A stretch of DNA of 64,000 nt from Paenibacillus solani (lineage in GTDB: Bacteria > Bacillota > Bacilli > Paenibacillales > Paenibacillaceae), in assembly GCF_001277345.1 (NCBI RefSeq), contig NZ_LIUT01000001.1:405338-469337 (forward strand), written 5' to 3'. Every line of letters starts with the position of its first letter. The stretch's first letter is position 1. The position numbers were made by a program, and so were the translations under genes. This document shows, one piece after another, positions 1 through 7,995 of the stretch. A model generated the notes under the pieces. It was not told where the DNA came from and searched no databases. It saw nothing but the letters and a program-made list of their open reading frames with translations.

Positions 1-75
1 TTGGAACCGCCTAGTGCGGACCCGCATGCTAGGTGGTGTGAGAGGACGGGGGTTAGTCACCCCCTCCTACTCGAT
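1..75 (+). mobile_element. 3' end of a group II intron (domains V and VI)
   Basis: Two consecutive hairpins match the end of a bacterial group II intron. The first is domain V-like: positions 7-14 pair fully with 29-36, 15-18 pair with 23-26 and a GACC tetraloop closes it. The second is domain VI: 41-46 pair with 65-71 around an unpaired A at 69, and 48-52 pair with 60-64. The bulged A69 is the expected lariat branch point, and the CTCGAT that follows gives a 3' splice site at about 75. The rest of the intron, including any reverse transcriptase, lies to the left of the window. Confidence 0.75.
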
Positions 76-115
76 TAAAACGTGATGCTGTATCGGATAT
101 GGAACCAGGGGTTCG

Positions 116-874
116 CTATTTCCGGGCCACAATCATAAAGCGTGCGGAATTCGTCCGAATTCCCTGATCTGTTCGATAGTCACGGATGAACTGCTGCAGG
201 GTGCGGAAATCCGCTTCCTCGCGTCCGAATCCGGGAATGATGGGGGTATGCATGAGCAAGAACAGAAGATCCTCTTCACGCTCATAATATTCGACGGCAT
301 CATATTCGGCATACTCGATATCCTGGAATCCTGCATGCCGAAGTTCTTTCATATACTGGTCCAATAAAGCTCCGTCTTCACGGGTGGATTGACCTCTGCC
401 AAATGCCTGAGCCAGATTGGCTTTGTCACACTCGCGAACCTGCTGGGTCAGAAACACACCATCCTTCGTTAATACTCTTGCAACTTCCGAAACGCAAAAA
501 GGGGAGTGTTTACACGAAATTACATTGAAAAATGATTCCGGGAATTGAAGCTGCTGTGCGTCCATTTGCATAAAGCGAACATTGGAGGCCGCTGCCTTCT
601 GCATATTCTTCTGTGCCGTCTCTACCATAGCATGTGAAAGATCGATTCCGATCAATAAGGCTGGGCTTGTTGCTATGGATAATAAGTTCTCTCCGCCGCC
701 TGTTCCAATATCCAGCAGAATGTCGGAGGCCTTGCAATTTTTTATAACCTCATCGTAAAAATTCCACTTAACACCTTCCGAGGTGCATCTAACCTGGCTG
801 AAGTCCCAGCCGTTCAACAAACCAACGCGATCATAAAATTGCATGTATTCTTGTGAATTCATATACCTTGTCAC
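116..874 (-). CDS. class I SAM-dependent methyltransferase
   Basis: A 252-residue cytoplasmic protein with a Rossmann methyltransferase fold. Motif I is seen as LLDIGTGGGENLLSIA near residues 53-68, followed by the acidic motif II loop (LIGIDLSHAMVETA) and a motif near FMQMDAQQLQFPE. These bind S-adenosylmethionine. The acceptor substrate cannot be told; the family includes UbiE/ArsM-like small-molecule enzymes. The ATG is preceded by a GGAAGGTGACAAGG-like stretch. The gene stands alone, running towards the intron end 40 bp beyond its stop, and no terminator was obvious between them. Confidence 0.8.
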   Translation of the reverse strand: MTRYMNSQEYMQFYDRVGLLNGWDFSQVRCTSEGVKWNFYDEVIKNCKASDILLDIGTGGGENLLSIATSPALLIGIDLSHAMVETAQKNMQKAAASNVRFMQMDAQQLQFPESFFNVISCKHSPFCVSEVARVLTKDGVFLTQQVRECDKANLAQAFGRGQSTREDGALLDQYMKELRHAGFQDIEYAEYDAVEYYEREEDLLFLLMHTPIIPGFGREEADFRTLQQFIRDYRTDQGIRTNSARFMIVARK

Positions 875-1241
875 CTTCCATTAGAGATTAATAAGATGCT
901 GTAAAAGAGTGGATCCTTATTCATTCGTTCGATGCCGAAAGCCGGTAGCAGGTCACATCCCCTTGTTAGAACAAGTGAAAATGGCACAAAAAGGACAGAC
1001 TTCTCCCTTACCCGCCAGCATGCTATTTTTTACATACTAGAGGAAGTGAAATGCGGTATTTGGCTGTGACATCGATATTATTTACATGGCCCGGTCCAGA
1101 TTGAACACGAGCCTAGCTACTTCGAACGATTTGGATCAAGAACAGCACCCCATTCACCCCGCTTGAAAGATTATATCCATTGTAAGCTTAAGGCATATTC
1201 CTGTCCAAGGATTATTTCCTCAGCAGTATGAACCAGAATCT
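875..1241. other. intergenic region without recognisable gene
   Basis: No convincing coding frame, RNA or strong hairpin was seen here between the divergent methyltransferase and acyltransferase genes. Reading frames are short and broken on both strands. The promoter of the acyltransferase begins at its right end. Confidence 0.4.
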
Positions 1242-1296
1242 TTAAGTAATTGTTAAGAATTTGAATAGCATGGCGTTAAGAACTGTCTTCTATACT
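1242..1296 (+). promoter_or_regulatory. activator-type promoter with TTAAG direct repeats (acyltransferase)
   Basis: TTAAG occurs at 1242, 1253 and 1276, and a TATACT -10 box lies at 1291-1296. The first two repeats are 11 bp apart, one helical turn, as in sites for OmpR/PhoB-family response regulators. No good -35 box stands 17 bp upstream of the -10. The promoter at 4776-4830 has the same elements with the same offsets (0, +11, +34 as ATAAG, and -10 at +49). The likely binder is the response regulator at 2692-3384, by inference. Confidence 0.6.
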
Positions 1297-1357
1297 AATT
1301 GAATCCGTTTCGGCAAGGAAACGAGAATATTCGAATTAGAGATGAGAGGGTATTGCC

Positions 1358-2542
1358 ATGAACAACATGAACGTTTTGCCAAGGGAGCGTCTGCCTGAGC
1401 TGCAATTGATACGAGCATTTGCCATAATCGGTGTGCTGTCCGTTCACTCCACATCGTATGCTGTATCTGCAATGACAGACTCCAAGTACTTTTTTATCTA
1501 CAACTTTATGAATATCTTCATGAAGCACGGAACGCCGACATTCATATTTCTGAGCAGTTTCGTACTTTTCTATAATTACTATGACCGCCCCATGACAAAG
1601 AAACTGATTGGCGGCTTTTATAAAAAAAGGCTGTTGTACATTATCATTCCGTATACCTTATTCTCTGTATTCTACTTCACGCTGCTGCACTTTCTGTATT
1701 ATCAGGGCCGGCCTTTCGGGGACACGATCGAGAGTTTTGTCCAAAAGCTGTTGACGGGCAAAGCCTATACTCATCTTTATTTCGTGTTTATCAGCATTCA
1801 ATTCTATGTCTTGTTTCCGCTTGTGCTGTGGCTGTTCAAGAAAGTCCCCAAACTCGTACAATGGGCGATTCCGATTGGACTGGTGATCCAGTGGATGTTT
1901 ATACTGATGAATAAGTATTACTGGCAAGTACCGAATAAAGGAAGCTGGGCATTCTCTTATATTGCGTACTTTATGCTGGGAGCTTTTATCGGTATCTATT
2001 ATCCGAAACTAAAAGCCTGGCTTGTCATTAGCCGCGCAAATGCCCGATCTTACCGCGTCGTTGCTTGGTTGATGCTCTGGATTGCATGGGGGGCTGCGGG
2101 TTTCGCTCATGTGAGCATGTATTACAACAGCCGACTTTACGGAACTGTTTATAACTCAACGCTGTATGAGCTGATGTGGAATGCCCATACTTATTTAGGG
2201 ACGCTGGTTCTCCTCCAGTTTGCCATTCTATTTTACCGGGCAGGAGTGCGCAGTTGGACGTCGGCGTTTGAGAGAATGGGGGCCGTGTCTTTCGGGATTT
2301 ATCTCATTCATCCGTTCTTTCTGCTTCTCTACCGTCATTTCCCGCTAATCACAGGGAATTCCATACTGATCCATCTATGGTATGCAGGCGGTTTTGCGGC
2401 AGCCTTAGGCTGCTCATGGATTGTGGTGGAGCTGACGGTTCGATTCATACCGGGCTCTTGGGTGATATTTGGCAATATACCGAAGGCGAAGAAACCGGTT
2501 AAACAAGCTGATTCCCCAGCTTTGCCGCTTTCTGGTTCATAA
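1358..2542 (+). CDS. acyltransferase 3 family integral membrane protein
   Basis: A 394-residue polytopic membrane protein of the acyltransferase 3 family (OafA/OatA/IcaC type), which transfers acyl groups to extracytoplasmic sugars or cell-wall glycans. The N-terminal region (PELQLIRAFAIIGVLSVHS) carries the conserved histidine at about residue 30. About ten hydrophobic segments follow, including YFVFISIQFYVLFPL and FGIYLIHPFFLLLY, both typical of the family. There is no periplasmic SGNH domain, so it is a membrane-only member. Start: ATG 1358 after GAGAGGG. It lies directly before a VanRS-like two-component system and shares its promoter type with the lipoprotein at 4865, suggesting an envelope-modification response. 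The acyl acceptor is unknown. Confidence 0.8.
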   Translation: MNNMNVLPRERLPELQLIRAFAIIGVLSVHSTSYAVSAMTDSKYFFIYNFMNIFMKHGTPTFIFLSSFVLFYNYYDRPMTKKLIGGFYKKRLLYIIIPYTLFSVFYFTLLHFLYYQGRPFGDTIESFVQKLLTGKAYTHLYFVFISIQFYVLFPLVLWLFKKVPKLVQWAIPIGLVIQWMFILMNKYYWQVPNKGSWAFSYIAYFMLGAFIGIYYPKLKAWLVISRANARSYRVVAWLMLWIAWGAAGFAHVSMYYNSRLYGTVYNSTLYELMWNAHTYLGTLVLLQFAILFYRAGVRSWTSAFERMGAVSFGIYLIHPFFLLLYRHFPLITGNSILIHLWYAGGFAAALGCSWIVVELTVRFIPGSWVIFGNIPKAKKPVKQADSPALPLSGS

Positions 2543-2691
2543 GCCAGCATCACAGCCAGCCATTATTTATATAAAAAGCCGTAGGCGAGACTGGTATGTA
2601 GAAACCGGCAGTTGCGCAACTTCCGAATCCAGAAGAAAGATAAGGAAAGGCTGTTATGCTGACAGCAGCCATTTGATCAAGGAGGGGCCCA

Positions 2692-3384
2692 ATGTCTGGA
2701 GTTACAATATTAATGGTTGATGATGAAACGGAAATATTGAAGCTGATGGAGATTTACGTCAAAAATGAAGGCCATACGCTGCTTACTGCATCTCATGGGC
2801 TGGAGGCGCTGGACATTCTAAAAACCCGCAAGGTGGATTTGATCATCCTCGATGTCATGATGCCACATATGGACGGGATTGAAGCATGCATGAAGATTCG
2901 GGAGGAGAATAACACGCCGATCATTATGCTGTCTGCCAAGAGTCAGGAGATCGACAAAATCGCGGGGCTCAGCATCGGGGCGGATGATTACGTGACCAAA
3001 CCGTTCAGTCCGCTGGAATTGATCGCAAGAATCAAGTCGCAGCTTCGCCGGTATAAACAGTTGAATAGCCAATCGGCACGAAATGATAACGAAATCCAGA
3101 TCGATGAGCTCGTGCTAAACGTCGCTTCCCACAAGGTAACAGTGGCTGGCGCGGAGATTAAGCTGACGCCTCGCGAATTTGACCTTCTGCACACCTTGGC
3201 CATTAACCGTGGACTCGTCTTAAGCATGGACAAGATTTATACCGAGGTGTGGAATGAACCGTTCATGGAATCGAAAAACACGGTCATGGTTCATATTCGC
3301 AAACTGCGCGAGAAGATCGAGAAAGACCCGCAACAGCCGCAATATATTAAGACGGTTTGGGGAATCGGATACAAAATAGAGTAA
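2692..3384 (+). CDS. OmpR/VanR-family response regulator
   Basis: A 230-residue two-domain regulator. The receiver domain (about 1-120) has the acidic pair D10/D11, the phospho-acceptor D54 in LIILDVMMPHMDG and K103 in VTKPFSP. The C-terminal winged helix (about 130-230) has the LTPREFDLLHTLA and IRKLREKIE...TVWGIGYKIE signatures. Start ATG 2692 follows AGGAGGGG. The histidine kinase begins about 20 bp after its stop. It probably binds the TTAAG direct repeats before the neighbouring acyltransferase and lipoprotein genes (inference). Overall similarity is to VanR/YclJ-type regulators. Confidence 0.9.
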   Translation: MSGVTILMVDDETEILKLMEIYVKNEGHTLLTASHGLEALDILKTRKVDLIILDVMMPHMDGIEACMKIREENNTPIIMLSAKSQEIDKIAGLSIGADDYVTKPFSPLELIARIKSQLRRYKQLNSQSARNDNEIQIDELVLNVASHKVTVAGAEIKLTPREFDLLHTLAINRGLVLSMDKIYTEVWNEPFMESKNTVMVHIRKLREKIEKDPQQPQYIKTVWGIGYKIE

Positions 3385-3405
3385 ACCTTGGCAGAGGTGA
3401 TGAAC

Positions 3406-4623
3406 TTGAAAGGAATGAGGCTTCAAAGCATACGTCTGAAGATGCTGTTTATGCTGCTTACCAGCATCGGCATCTCAGCAGCCATGCTTATCATACTCTA
3501 TGCATTAAGTACGCTCATACTCGGCATTCCGGTAATTAACCAGCCCTTAGCGTGGCTCATTAATAACATTGGCTCTAAGCCGGTCTTGATGGTTACGGGC
3601 CCTATACTCTTTTTGGTTAGCTATTATATGAGCACAAAGTGGTTTGTCCTTGATCTGAAGAAGATTCAGATTGGTGTCGAGGATGTAGCAGCTGGACGAT
3701 TCAATACGAGAATCGAGCTTAAATCCCAAGACGAATTAGGCGACATCGCTTCCAGCATCAATCTCATGACCGAGCAGCTGAATGCCTATTTGGGAGAGAT
3801 CACCCAAGGGCTTCGCGGGATAGCCAAAGGAAATTTTGACACCGTAATTCCGGTTCATTCGGGCAGCCAGCTGGGCGAAGTGGCTGAGAGTATTAATCAG
3901 ATGAGCAGGCAGCTTCATCAGTCTATATTGGAGGAGCGTAACGCGGAGAAGACGAAAAATGACCTGATCACGGGAGTTTCACATGACTTGCGGACGCCCC
4001 TTACATCGATACTGGGGTTTCTTGAAGTGATTGAGGAAGACCGGTACCAAGATGAAGTGGAGCTGCGCTATTACGTGAATATCGCATATGAAAAAGCGCA
4101 AAATCTGAAGAAATTGATTGATGATCTGTTTGAATATACGAGAATCAACAACGGGCTTCCACTGGAGATCCAGGAGATTGATATGGCACAGTTCATCAGG
4201 CAGCTGATTGAGGAAACGGTTCCGGTTTTGGAGAAAACCGGGATAGTATGCCATCTTGCAGCTGAAGAAGGACTTGTCATTCAGGCCGATGGCGCTCAGC
4301 TTGTACGTGCTTATGAGAATCTAATATCCAATGCGATCCGTTATGGGGGAAGTGGCAAGAGAATCGACATCGCGGTTCGCAGCCATGGAGACCAGGTGAG
4401 CATTAGCTTTACCAACTATGGCGACCCTATTCCTGAGCGGGATTTGCCGTTCATCTTCGATCGCTTCTACCGGGTGGAGGGTTCCCGCTCGAAGCAGACA
4501 GGGGGGACTGGCTTGGGCTTGGCAATAACCAAAAGCATCGTAGAGGTGCAGGGAGGCGAGATCCGGGTACGAAGTGATCGTCAGAGGACGACCTTCGAGA
4601 CGCGGTTTCCTAGATATGTATAA
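3406..4623 (+). CDS. VanS-like sensor histidine kinase with two HAMP-like segments
   Basis: Membrane histidine kinase of about 405 residues partnering the upstream regulator. Two transmembrane helices (about 16-41 and 58-80) are separated by only about 17 residues, so there is no real extracellular sensor domain. Two consecutive HAMP-like segments follow (VEDVAAGRFNTRIE...SINLMTEQL and GIAKGNFDTVIP...SINQMSRQL), then a HisKA domain with H193 in GVSHDLRTPL and an ATPase domain with N (NLISNAIRYGG), FIFDRFYR and GGTGLGLAI boxes. TTG 3406 is chosen because GAGGTGA sits 5 bp upstream. TTG 3388 and ATG 3415 are alternatives. It presumably senses membrane or wall stress within the bilayer. Confidence 0.88.
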   Translation: MKGMRLQSIRLKMLFMLLTSIGISAAMLIILYALSTLILGIPVINQPLAWLINNIGSKPVLMVTGPILFLVSYYMSTKWFVLDLKKIQIGVEDVAAGRFNTRIELKSQDELGDIASSINLMTEQLNAYLGEITQGLRGIAKGNFDTVIPVHSGSQLGEVAESINQMSRQLHQSILEERNAEKTKNDLITGVSHDLRTPLTSILGFLEVIEEDRYQDEVELRYYVNIAYEKAQNLKKLIDDLFEYTRINNGLPLEIQEIDMAQFIRQLIEETVPVLEKTGIVCHLAAEEGLVIQADGAQLVRAYENLISNAIRYGGSGKRIDIAVRSHGDQVSISFTNYGDPIPERDLPFIFDRFYRVEGSRSKQTGGTGLGLAITKSIVEVQGGEIRVRSDRQRTTFETRFPRYV

Positions 4624-4690
4624 CCGAACGTTTCAACAATTACCTTAAGTCTGTTTATCTATCTTCATAGTTGATCAGGATTCAATCTAG

Positions 4691-4717
4691 AACGCTCCCT
4701 TAGTGGAGCGTTTCTTA
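4691..4717 (+). terminator. rho-independent terminator after the histidine kinase
   Basis: AACGCTCC (4691-4698) pairs with GGAGCGTT (4705-4712) around a 6-nt loop, followed by TCTT. It closes the two-component operon. Confidence 0.75.
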
Positions 4718-4775
4718 ATGAGCCAAGAAAGAAGACAAGTTACTTATGCAGTTGAATGTAAATGTTCAGTTATAT

Positions 4776-4830
4776 TTAAGTAATCGTTAAGAATTTGTCC
4801 TACTTAATGATAAGATTTATTTCCTATACT
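4776..4830 (+). promoter_or_regulatory. activator-type promoter with TTAAG direct repeats (lipoprotein)
   Basis: TTAAG at 4776 and 4787 (11 bp apart), ATAAG at 4810 and TATACT at 4825-4830 reproduce the offsets of the promoter at 1242-1296. The bases TTTAAGTAAT(C/T)GTTAAGAA are shared by both. A canonical -35 box is missing, so an activator is expected. Confidence 0.6.
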
Positions 4831-4864
4831 TTCTTGTGATACATACATAAGGAGGTATCCGGAA

Positions 4865-5143
4865 ATGCAATTATCACCTGATTCGAAAGGAAACTATAAG
4901 CTAGTGCATGGATGTCTGTCAGTCTTTATGATCGTTGGCATCATATTATTATCGGGATGCGTAGGAGAGCCGATGTCTCGAGACATATCGATTACCCATA
5001 CCTCCAATCTCGGGCAAATATGGGAAGATATAAGGAATGGGATGAACGACCGTATTAGTAAAACGACAGGCAGACCAACTGGAGGTATTCCTCACCCATC
5101 TGGTATGACAAATGGATATAGAGCTGTGAAAGGAGCTCCTTAA
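4865..5143 (+). CDS. small lipoprotein of unknown function
   Basis: A 92-residue protein with a hydrophobic N-terminal segment (about 14-35) ending in a lipobox, LLSGC, so the mature protein should be lipid-anchored outside the membrane with about 60 residues exposed. The remainder (DISITHTSNLGQIWEDIRNGMNDRISKTTGRP) matches no family I recognise. ATG 4865 follows AAGGAGG closely. It is monocistronic, with its own TTAAG-repeat promoter and a terminator overlapping its stop codon. The promoter type links it to the two-component system just upstream; it could be an accessory or feedback protein of that system (inference). Confidence 0.7.
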   Translation: MQLSPDSKGNYKLVHGCLSVFMIVGIILLSGCVGEPMSRDISITHTSNLGQIWEDIRNGMNDRISKTTGRPTGGIPHPSGMTNGYRAVKGAP

Positions 5144-5162
5144 ACAAAAGGAGCTTTTTTGT
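5134..5162 (+). terminator. terminator overlapping the lipoprotein stop codon
   Basis: AGCTCCTT (5134-5141) pairs with AAGGAGCT (5148-5155), followed by a T run. The 5' arm contains the last codon and part of the TAA stop. Confidence 0.8.
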
Positions 5163-5232
5163 TTTTGGAACATATTGTCTTATAATAGCGTTCACATAAA
5201 TATAAGAGCTTGTATGGGAGAGGGGGATATCT

Positions 5233-5743
5233 ATGGGTTCACGCATGTCGATCCGTAAGCGACTATTCATCAGAATAGCGGCTACTGTCTGTATTTCACT
5301 TGTTGGTCTTCCCGCTCTGCAAACGCAGGAGCATGCTCATACGGTATTCGCTGATACTGCCGGAGCAGGGAGTTTCACATCCGGTCAGCGCGTAACGATT
5401 CAGCATAAGACTGCCTTTTTCCCTAGTGTGCTTAGCAAGAACAGCAATCTGAAGAATCTCAAGGTGAGTTATTATGGGGCCAAGGGAGAATCATTAAGGT
5501 TTAGCTCTGTGAAGGGAGAAATGGCGTTTTTCCAAACCGATTTGACGGTGATTACGACACCGACAAAGTGCGTGAGCGCCGACAACAGAGTTGAACACGG
5601 CATTTTGATGGTGAATATGGTTGTTTGTAAAATCAAGTTATACATTTCCTGTAGCTGTATCTGCTGATCAAAATCGTCGGGACTTTCGGTCTTCGACAAT
5701 CGGCTTTCATGACCTAAATACTTACTCAACGAATGCAAGCTAG
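5233..5743 (+). pseudogene. secreted protein gene, probably frameshifted
   Basis: A start at 5233 (after GGGAGAGGGGG, with a TATAAT box at 5181-5186) encodes an N-terminal signal peptide (KRLFIRIAATVCISLVGLPAL) and a plausible secreted segment up to FSSVKGEMAFFQTD. The same frame then runs to 5667 as an unlikely cysteine-rich tail. Two other frames look more protein-like in turn: DGDYDTDKVRERRQQ from about 5541, and KSSYTFPVAVSADQNRRD, ending FHDLNTYSTNAS at a TAG at 5741-5743. I infer a decayed gene with at least two indels. It abuts, tail to tail, the kinase of the GC-rich block. No family was recognised, and a genuine 144-residue product remains possible. Confidence 0.45.
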
Positions 5744-7104
5744 AAATGGTTTGGAAATCGCAAAACAAACGCCGCACCGCCGCCCGGCTCGTTATGGGCC
5801 GAAATGCGGCCACGGCACCGCTCAACGATGGCGCGGGAAATCGCGAGACCCAGCCCCGTATCTCCGTTCTTTCCTTTCGAAAACCGCTCAAAAAGCTGGG
5901 ATATTAACGGTTCGGGAATTCCTTCGCCGTCGTCGGAGATTCCGATGTCGATTCCTTCAGCGTCGACGGAAGTTTGGATGCGAATCGTTTCCTTGGCATA
6001 TCGAGCTGCGTTGCCCAGAATATTGATGAGCGCTTGCAGTAATTTCTCGCGGTCGGCATAGATAGACCACTCCTGGTCGCTGTCGAATTCGTTCATCTCG
6101 ATCCGCAAGCCGTTCTTGAGCAGCAGTGGATTGATGCGCTCGAGCGTCTCCGTGATCAATTCCCGTACCGGGACGCGATCCATATGGAATATACCTTCTT
6201 CGCTTTCCAACTTGGCGAGAAGAATCATTTCCGTCACGATTTTTTTCAACCGCTCGCATTCCTTGATGATGACATTTAGACCTTTATTGGCATAATCCCC
6301 CGTAAAGATGCCGTCCTTGATGCCCTCGGCGTATCCCTGGATGGACATGAGCGGCGTTTTCAACTCGTGCGAGGTGTTTTGAAAAAAATGCTTCTGCGTG
6401 TGCTGGTATTTATCCAATTCGCCGGCGAGATCGTAAACGGCCTTCGCGACATCTCCGATCTCGCCTCCCGTTTCAATCAACCGGACTTCGGAGAATCGGC
6501 GTTTCTCCACCTTGTTCAATTCCTTCTTCAGATCTCCGAGCGGTTTGACGAGTCTCCTCGTGATGATCATACTCAGCAGGAAAGCGACGATCCCGCCGAC
6601 GGACAGGATGATCATCAACCGTTTAAACAAGGCGTGCTGCATCGTTTTGATCTTGCTTAGCGGCGTTGCCATCACCGCCGTAAACCCCTCGTCCGGTTCG
6701 ATGCCTAGCCTTATCGTGAGCGTTTCGACGATATATTGATCGTCTAATCCTTTCCAGATTCCCCCAGGCCCGAGGTCGCCTTGCTTTGATGATTCCATCA
6801 GTTCGGTCGTCGCATCTTTGGACAGGGAGCTGTAGACCGCTATCTCCCTGGGGGAGGTCAGCACCACGTCGAAGCTGGCCGAAGAATCCTTCCAGATGGT
6901 TATCGGCGCACCCTTTTGTGGCGCCGGCTTGGTCGGCATGAATGGATTGATATTCGTCAGCAAACTGGCCTGATCCCGCATCTCTTTCCGCTGGTTGTCC
7001 ACCAAAGTGTCGAGTAGCAGCGGATAAATAAGAACAGCAGTAATCGCCAGAATACATAACAGCAGCAATGCAAATGAAAGATGAAGCCGATAAATCATTC
7101 TCAT
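5740..7104 (-). CDS. sensor histidine kinase (partner of the regulator at 7106)
   Basis: About 454 residues. A transmembrane helix (about 10-32), an extracellular region of about 125 residues (33-160), a second helix (about 163-182) and a HAMP linker (ITRRLVKPLGDLKKEL) are followed by HisKA with H246 in NTSHELKTPL. The ATPase domain has NILGNAARYA, ISDDGEGIP, LFERFSKG and GDTGLGLAIS. The chosen start, ATG 7104, lies 1 bp after the stop of the response regulator, implying translational coupling. Its stop shares a CTAG with the end of the broken gene at 5743. The pair is divergent from the transporter operon at 7996 and probably controls it. Confidence 0.88.
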   Translation of the reverse strand: MRMIYRLHLSFALLLLCILAITAVLIYPLLLDTLVDNQRKEMRDQASLLTNINPFMPTKPAPQKGAPITIWKDSSASFDVVLTSPREIAVYSSLSKDATTELMESSKQGDLGPGGIWKGLDDQYIVETLTIRLGIEPDEGFTAVMATPLSKIKTMQHALFKRLMIILSVGGIVAFLLSMIITRRLVKPLGDLKKELNKVEKRRFSEVRLIETGGEIGDVAKAVYDLAGELDKYQHTQKHFFQNTSHELKTPLMSIQGYAEGIKDGIFTGDYANKGLNVIIKECERLKKIVTEMILLAKLESEEGIFHMDRVPVRELITETLERINPLLLKNGLRIEMNEFDSDQEWSIYADREKLLQALINILGNAARYAKETIRIQTSVDAEGIDIGISDDGEGIPEPLISQLFERFSKGKNGDTGLGLAISRAIVERCRGRISAHNEPGGGAAFVLRFPNHF

Positions 7105-7105
7105 C

Positions 7106-7819
7106 TTATTGTCCCGTCCTTTCCGTCCGTAGCCGATAGCCATGTCCCCATACCGTTTCGACCGGAAGCTCTTTTATTTTCCTTCGAAGCCGCTTCACCA
7201 GATCGTCGATCGCCCGGTCGTACCCATAATAATTGTCTCCCCAGATCAGCGTAAGCATCTCGTCCCGGGTGAACGCCCGATTCGGCTGCTCGGACAATGT
7301 CTGCAGCAGTTTAAATTCCTTCAGCGTCATTTCGACTTCTTCCCCACGCCAGAAGACGCGCCGTTCCTCCAGGACGAGCCGCAGCTCGCCAACTTCGACC
7401 GTCGAATGCCCATGCTGTGAAGGGACGGAATTCTCCAGGGCTTGACGAATCGAGCTGACCCGGTGGAACAAGCGGTTCACGCGCGCGACCAATTCCCGCG
7501 GGCTGAACGGCTTCGTCAAGTAATCGTCGCCGCCGAGCTCGATCCCGAGGATGCGATCGACTTCTTCATCGCGCGCCGAGATCATGATGATCGGAACTTC
7601 CGCCTCTTTGCGGATTTGCCGACACAACTCGAAGCCGTTCATCCCCGGAAGCATGATGTCGAGAATCCACATGTCGGGCGGATTGTCCTTCCACAGCTCC
7701 AACGCGGCTTCCGCCGTTGACAATGTAATCGTACAGTATCCCTCTTTATGCAAATAAGCCTCTACAATTTCCCGAATCTGGGCATCGTCGTCGACTACAG
7801 CGATTTGATAGGACTTCAT
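7106..7819 (-). CDS. OmpR-family response regulator
   Basis: A 237-residue regulator. The receiver domain has D10-D12, phospho-acceptor D54 (WILDIMLPGMNG) and K103 (LTKPFSPRE). The C-terminal winged helix has LTLKEFKLLQTL-type and VKRLRRKIKELP...WGHGYRLR signatures. ATG 7819 is chosen over upstream starts because TTAGGAGGGG lies 6 bp before it. First gene of the two-gene operon with the kinase, and divergent from the ABC permease at 7996. Three 11-bp direct repeats in the shared upstream region (7881-7911) are the probable binding site. Confidence 0.9.
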   Translation of the reverse strand: MKSYQIAVVDDDAQIREIVEAYLHKEGYCTITLSTAEAALELWKDNPPDMWILDIMLPGMNGFELCRQIRKEAEVPIIMISARDEEVDRILGIELGGDDYLTKPFSPRELVARVNRLFHRVSSIRQALENSVPSQHGHSTVEVGELRLVLEERRVFWRGEEVEMTLKEFKLLQTLSEQPNRAFTRDEMLTLIWGDNYYGYDRAIDDLVKRLRRKIKELPVETVWGHGYRLRTERTGQ

Positions 7820-7880
7820 GCGGCCCCTCCTAACGTTTATCGAGAACCATTTTATCATAAAAGATCCGAATGCAGCCCGA

Positions 7881-7911
7881 TTCCACACTTTTTCCACACT
7901 GTTTCCATACT
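7881..7911 (+). promoter_or_regulatory. triple 11-bp direct repeat operator in divergent promoter region
   Basis: TTCCACACT at 7881 and 7892 and TTCCATACT at 7903 repeat with exactly 11-bp spacing, the arrangement used by OmpR/PhoB-family regulators bound head to tail. A TACACT at 7931-7936 could be the -10 box towards the transporter genes. It lies between the response regulator (minus strand) and the permease (plus strand). Confidence 0.6.
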
Positions 7912-7995
7912 TATTACCCAAGCTTGTATGTACACTAATAGACGTGATGCCGTTTCGCATAGATCGTTTTCCGGCTCCCGATTGGAGGTTTCTTC

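Noticed and set aside
2610-2621. 12-bp perfect palindrome AGTTGCGCAACT before the response regulator
   Set aside because: A single short palindrome with no second copy found in the window, not tied to a promoter box; could be chance.
5472-5891. Minus-strand frame of 139 codons across the broken gene and kinase end
   Set aside because: It is in a shifted frame relative to the kinase, has no RBS and shows no protein family features.
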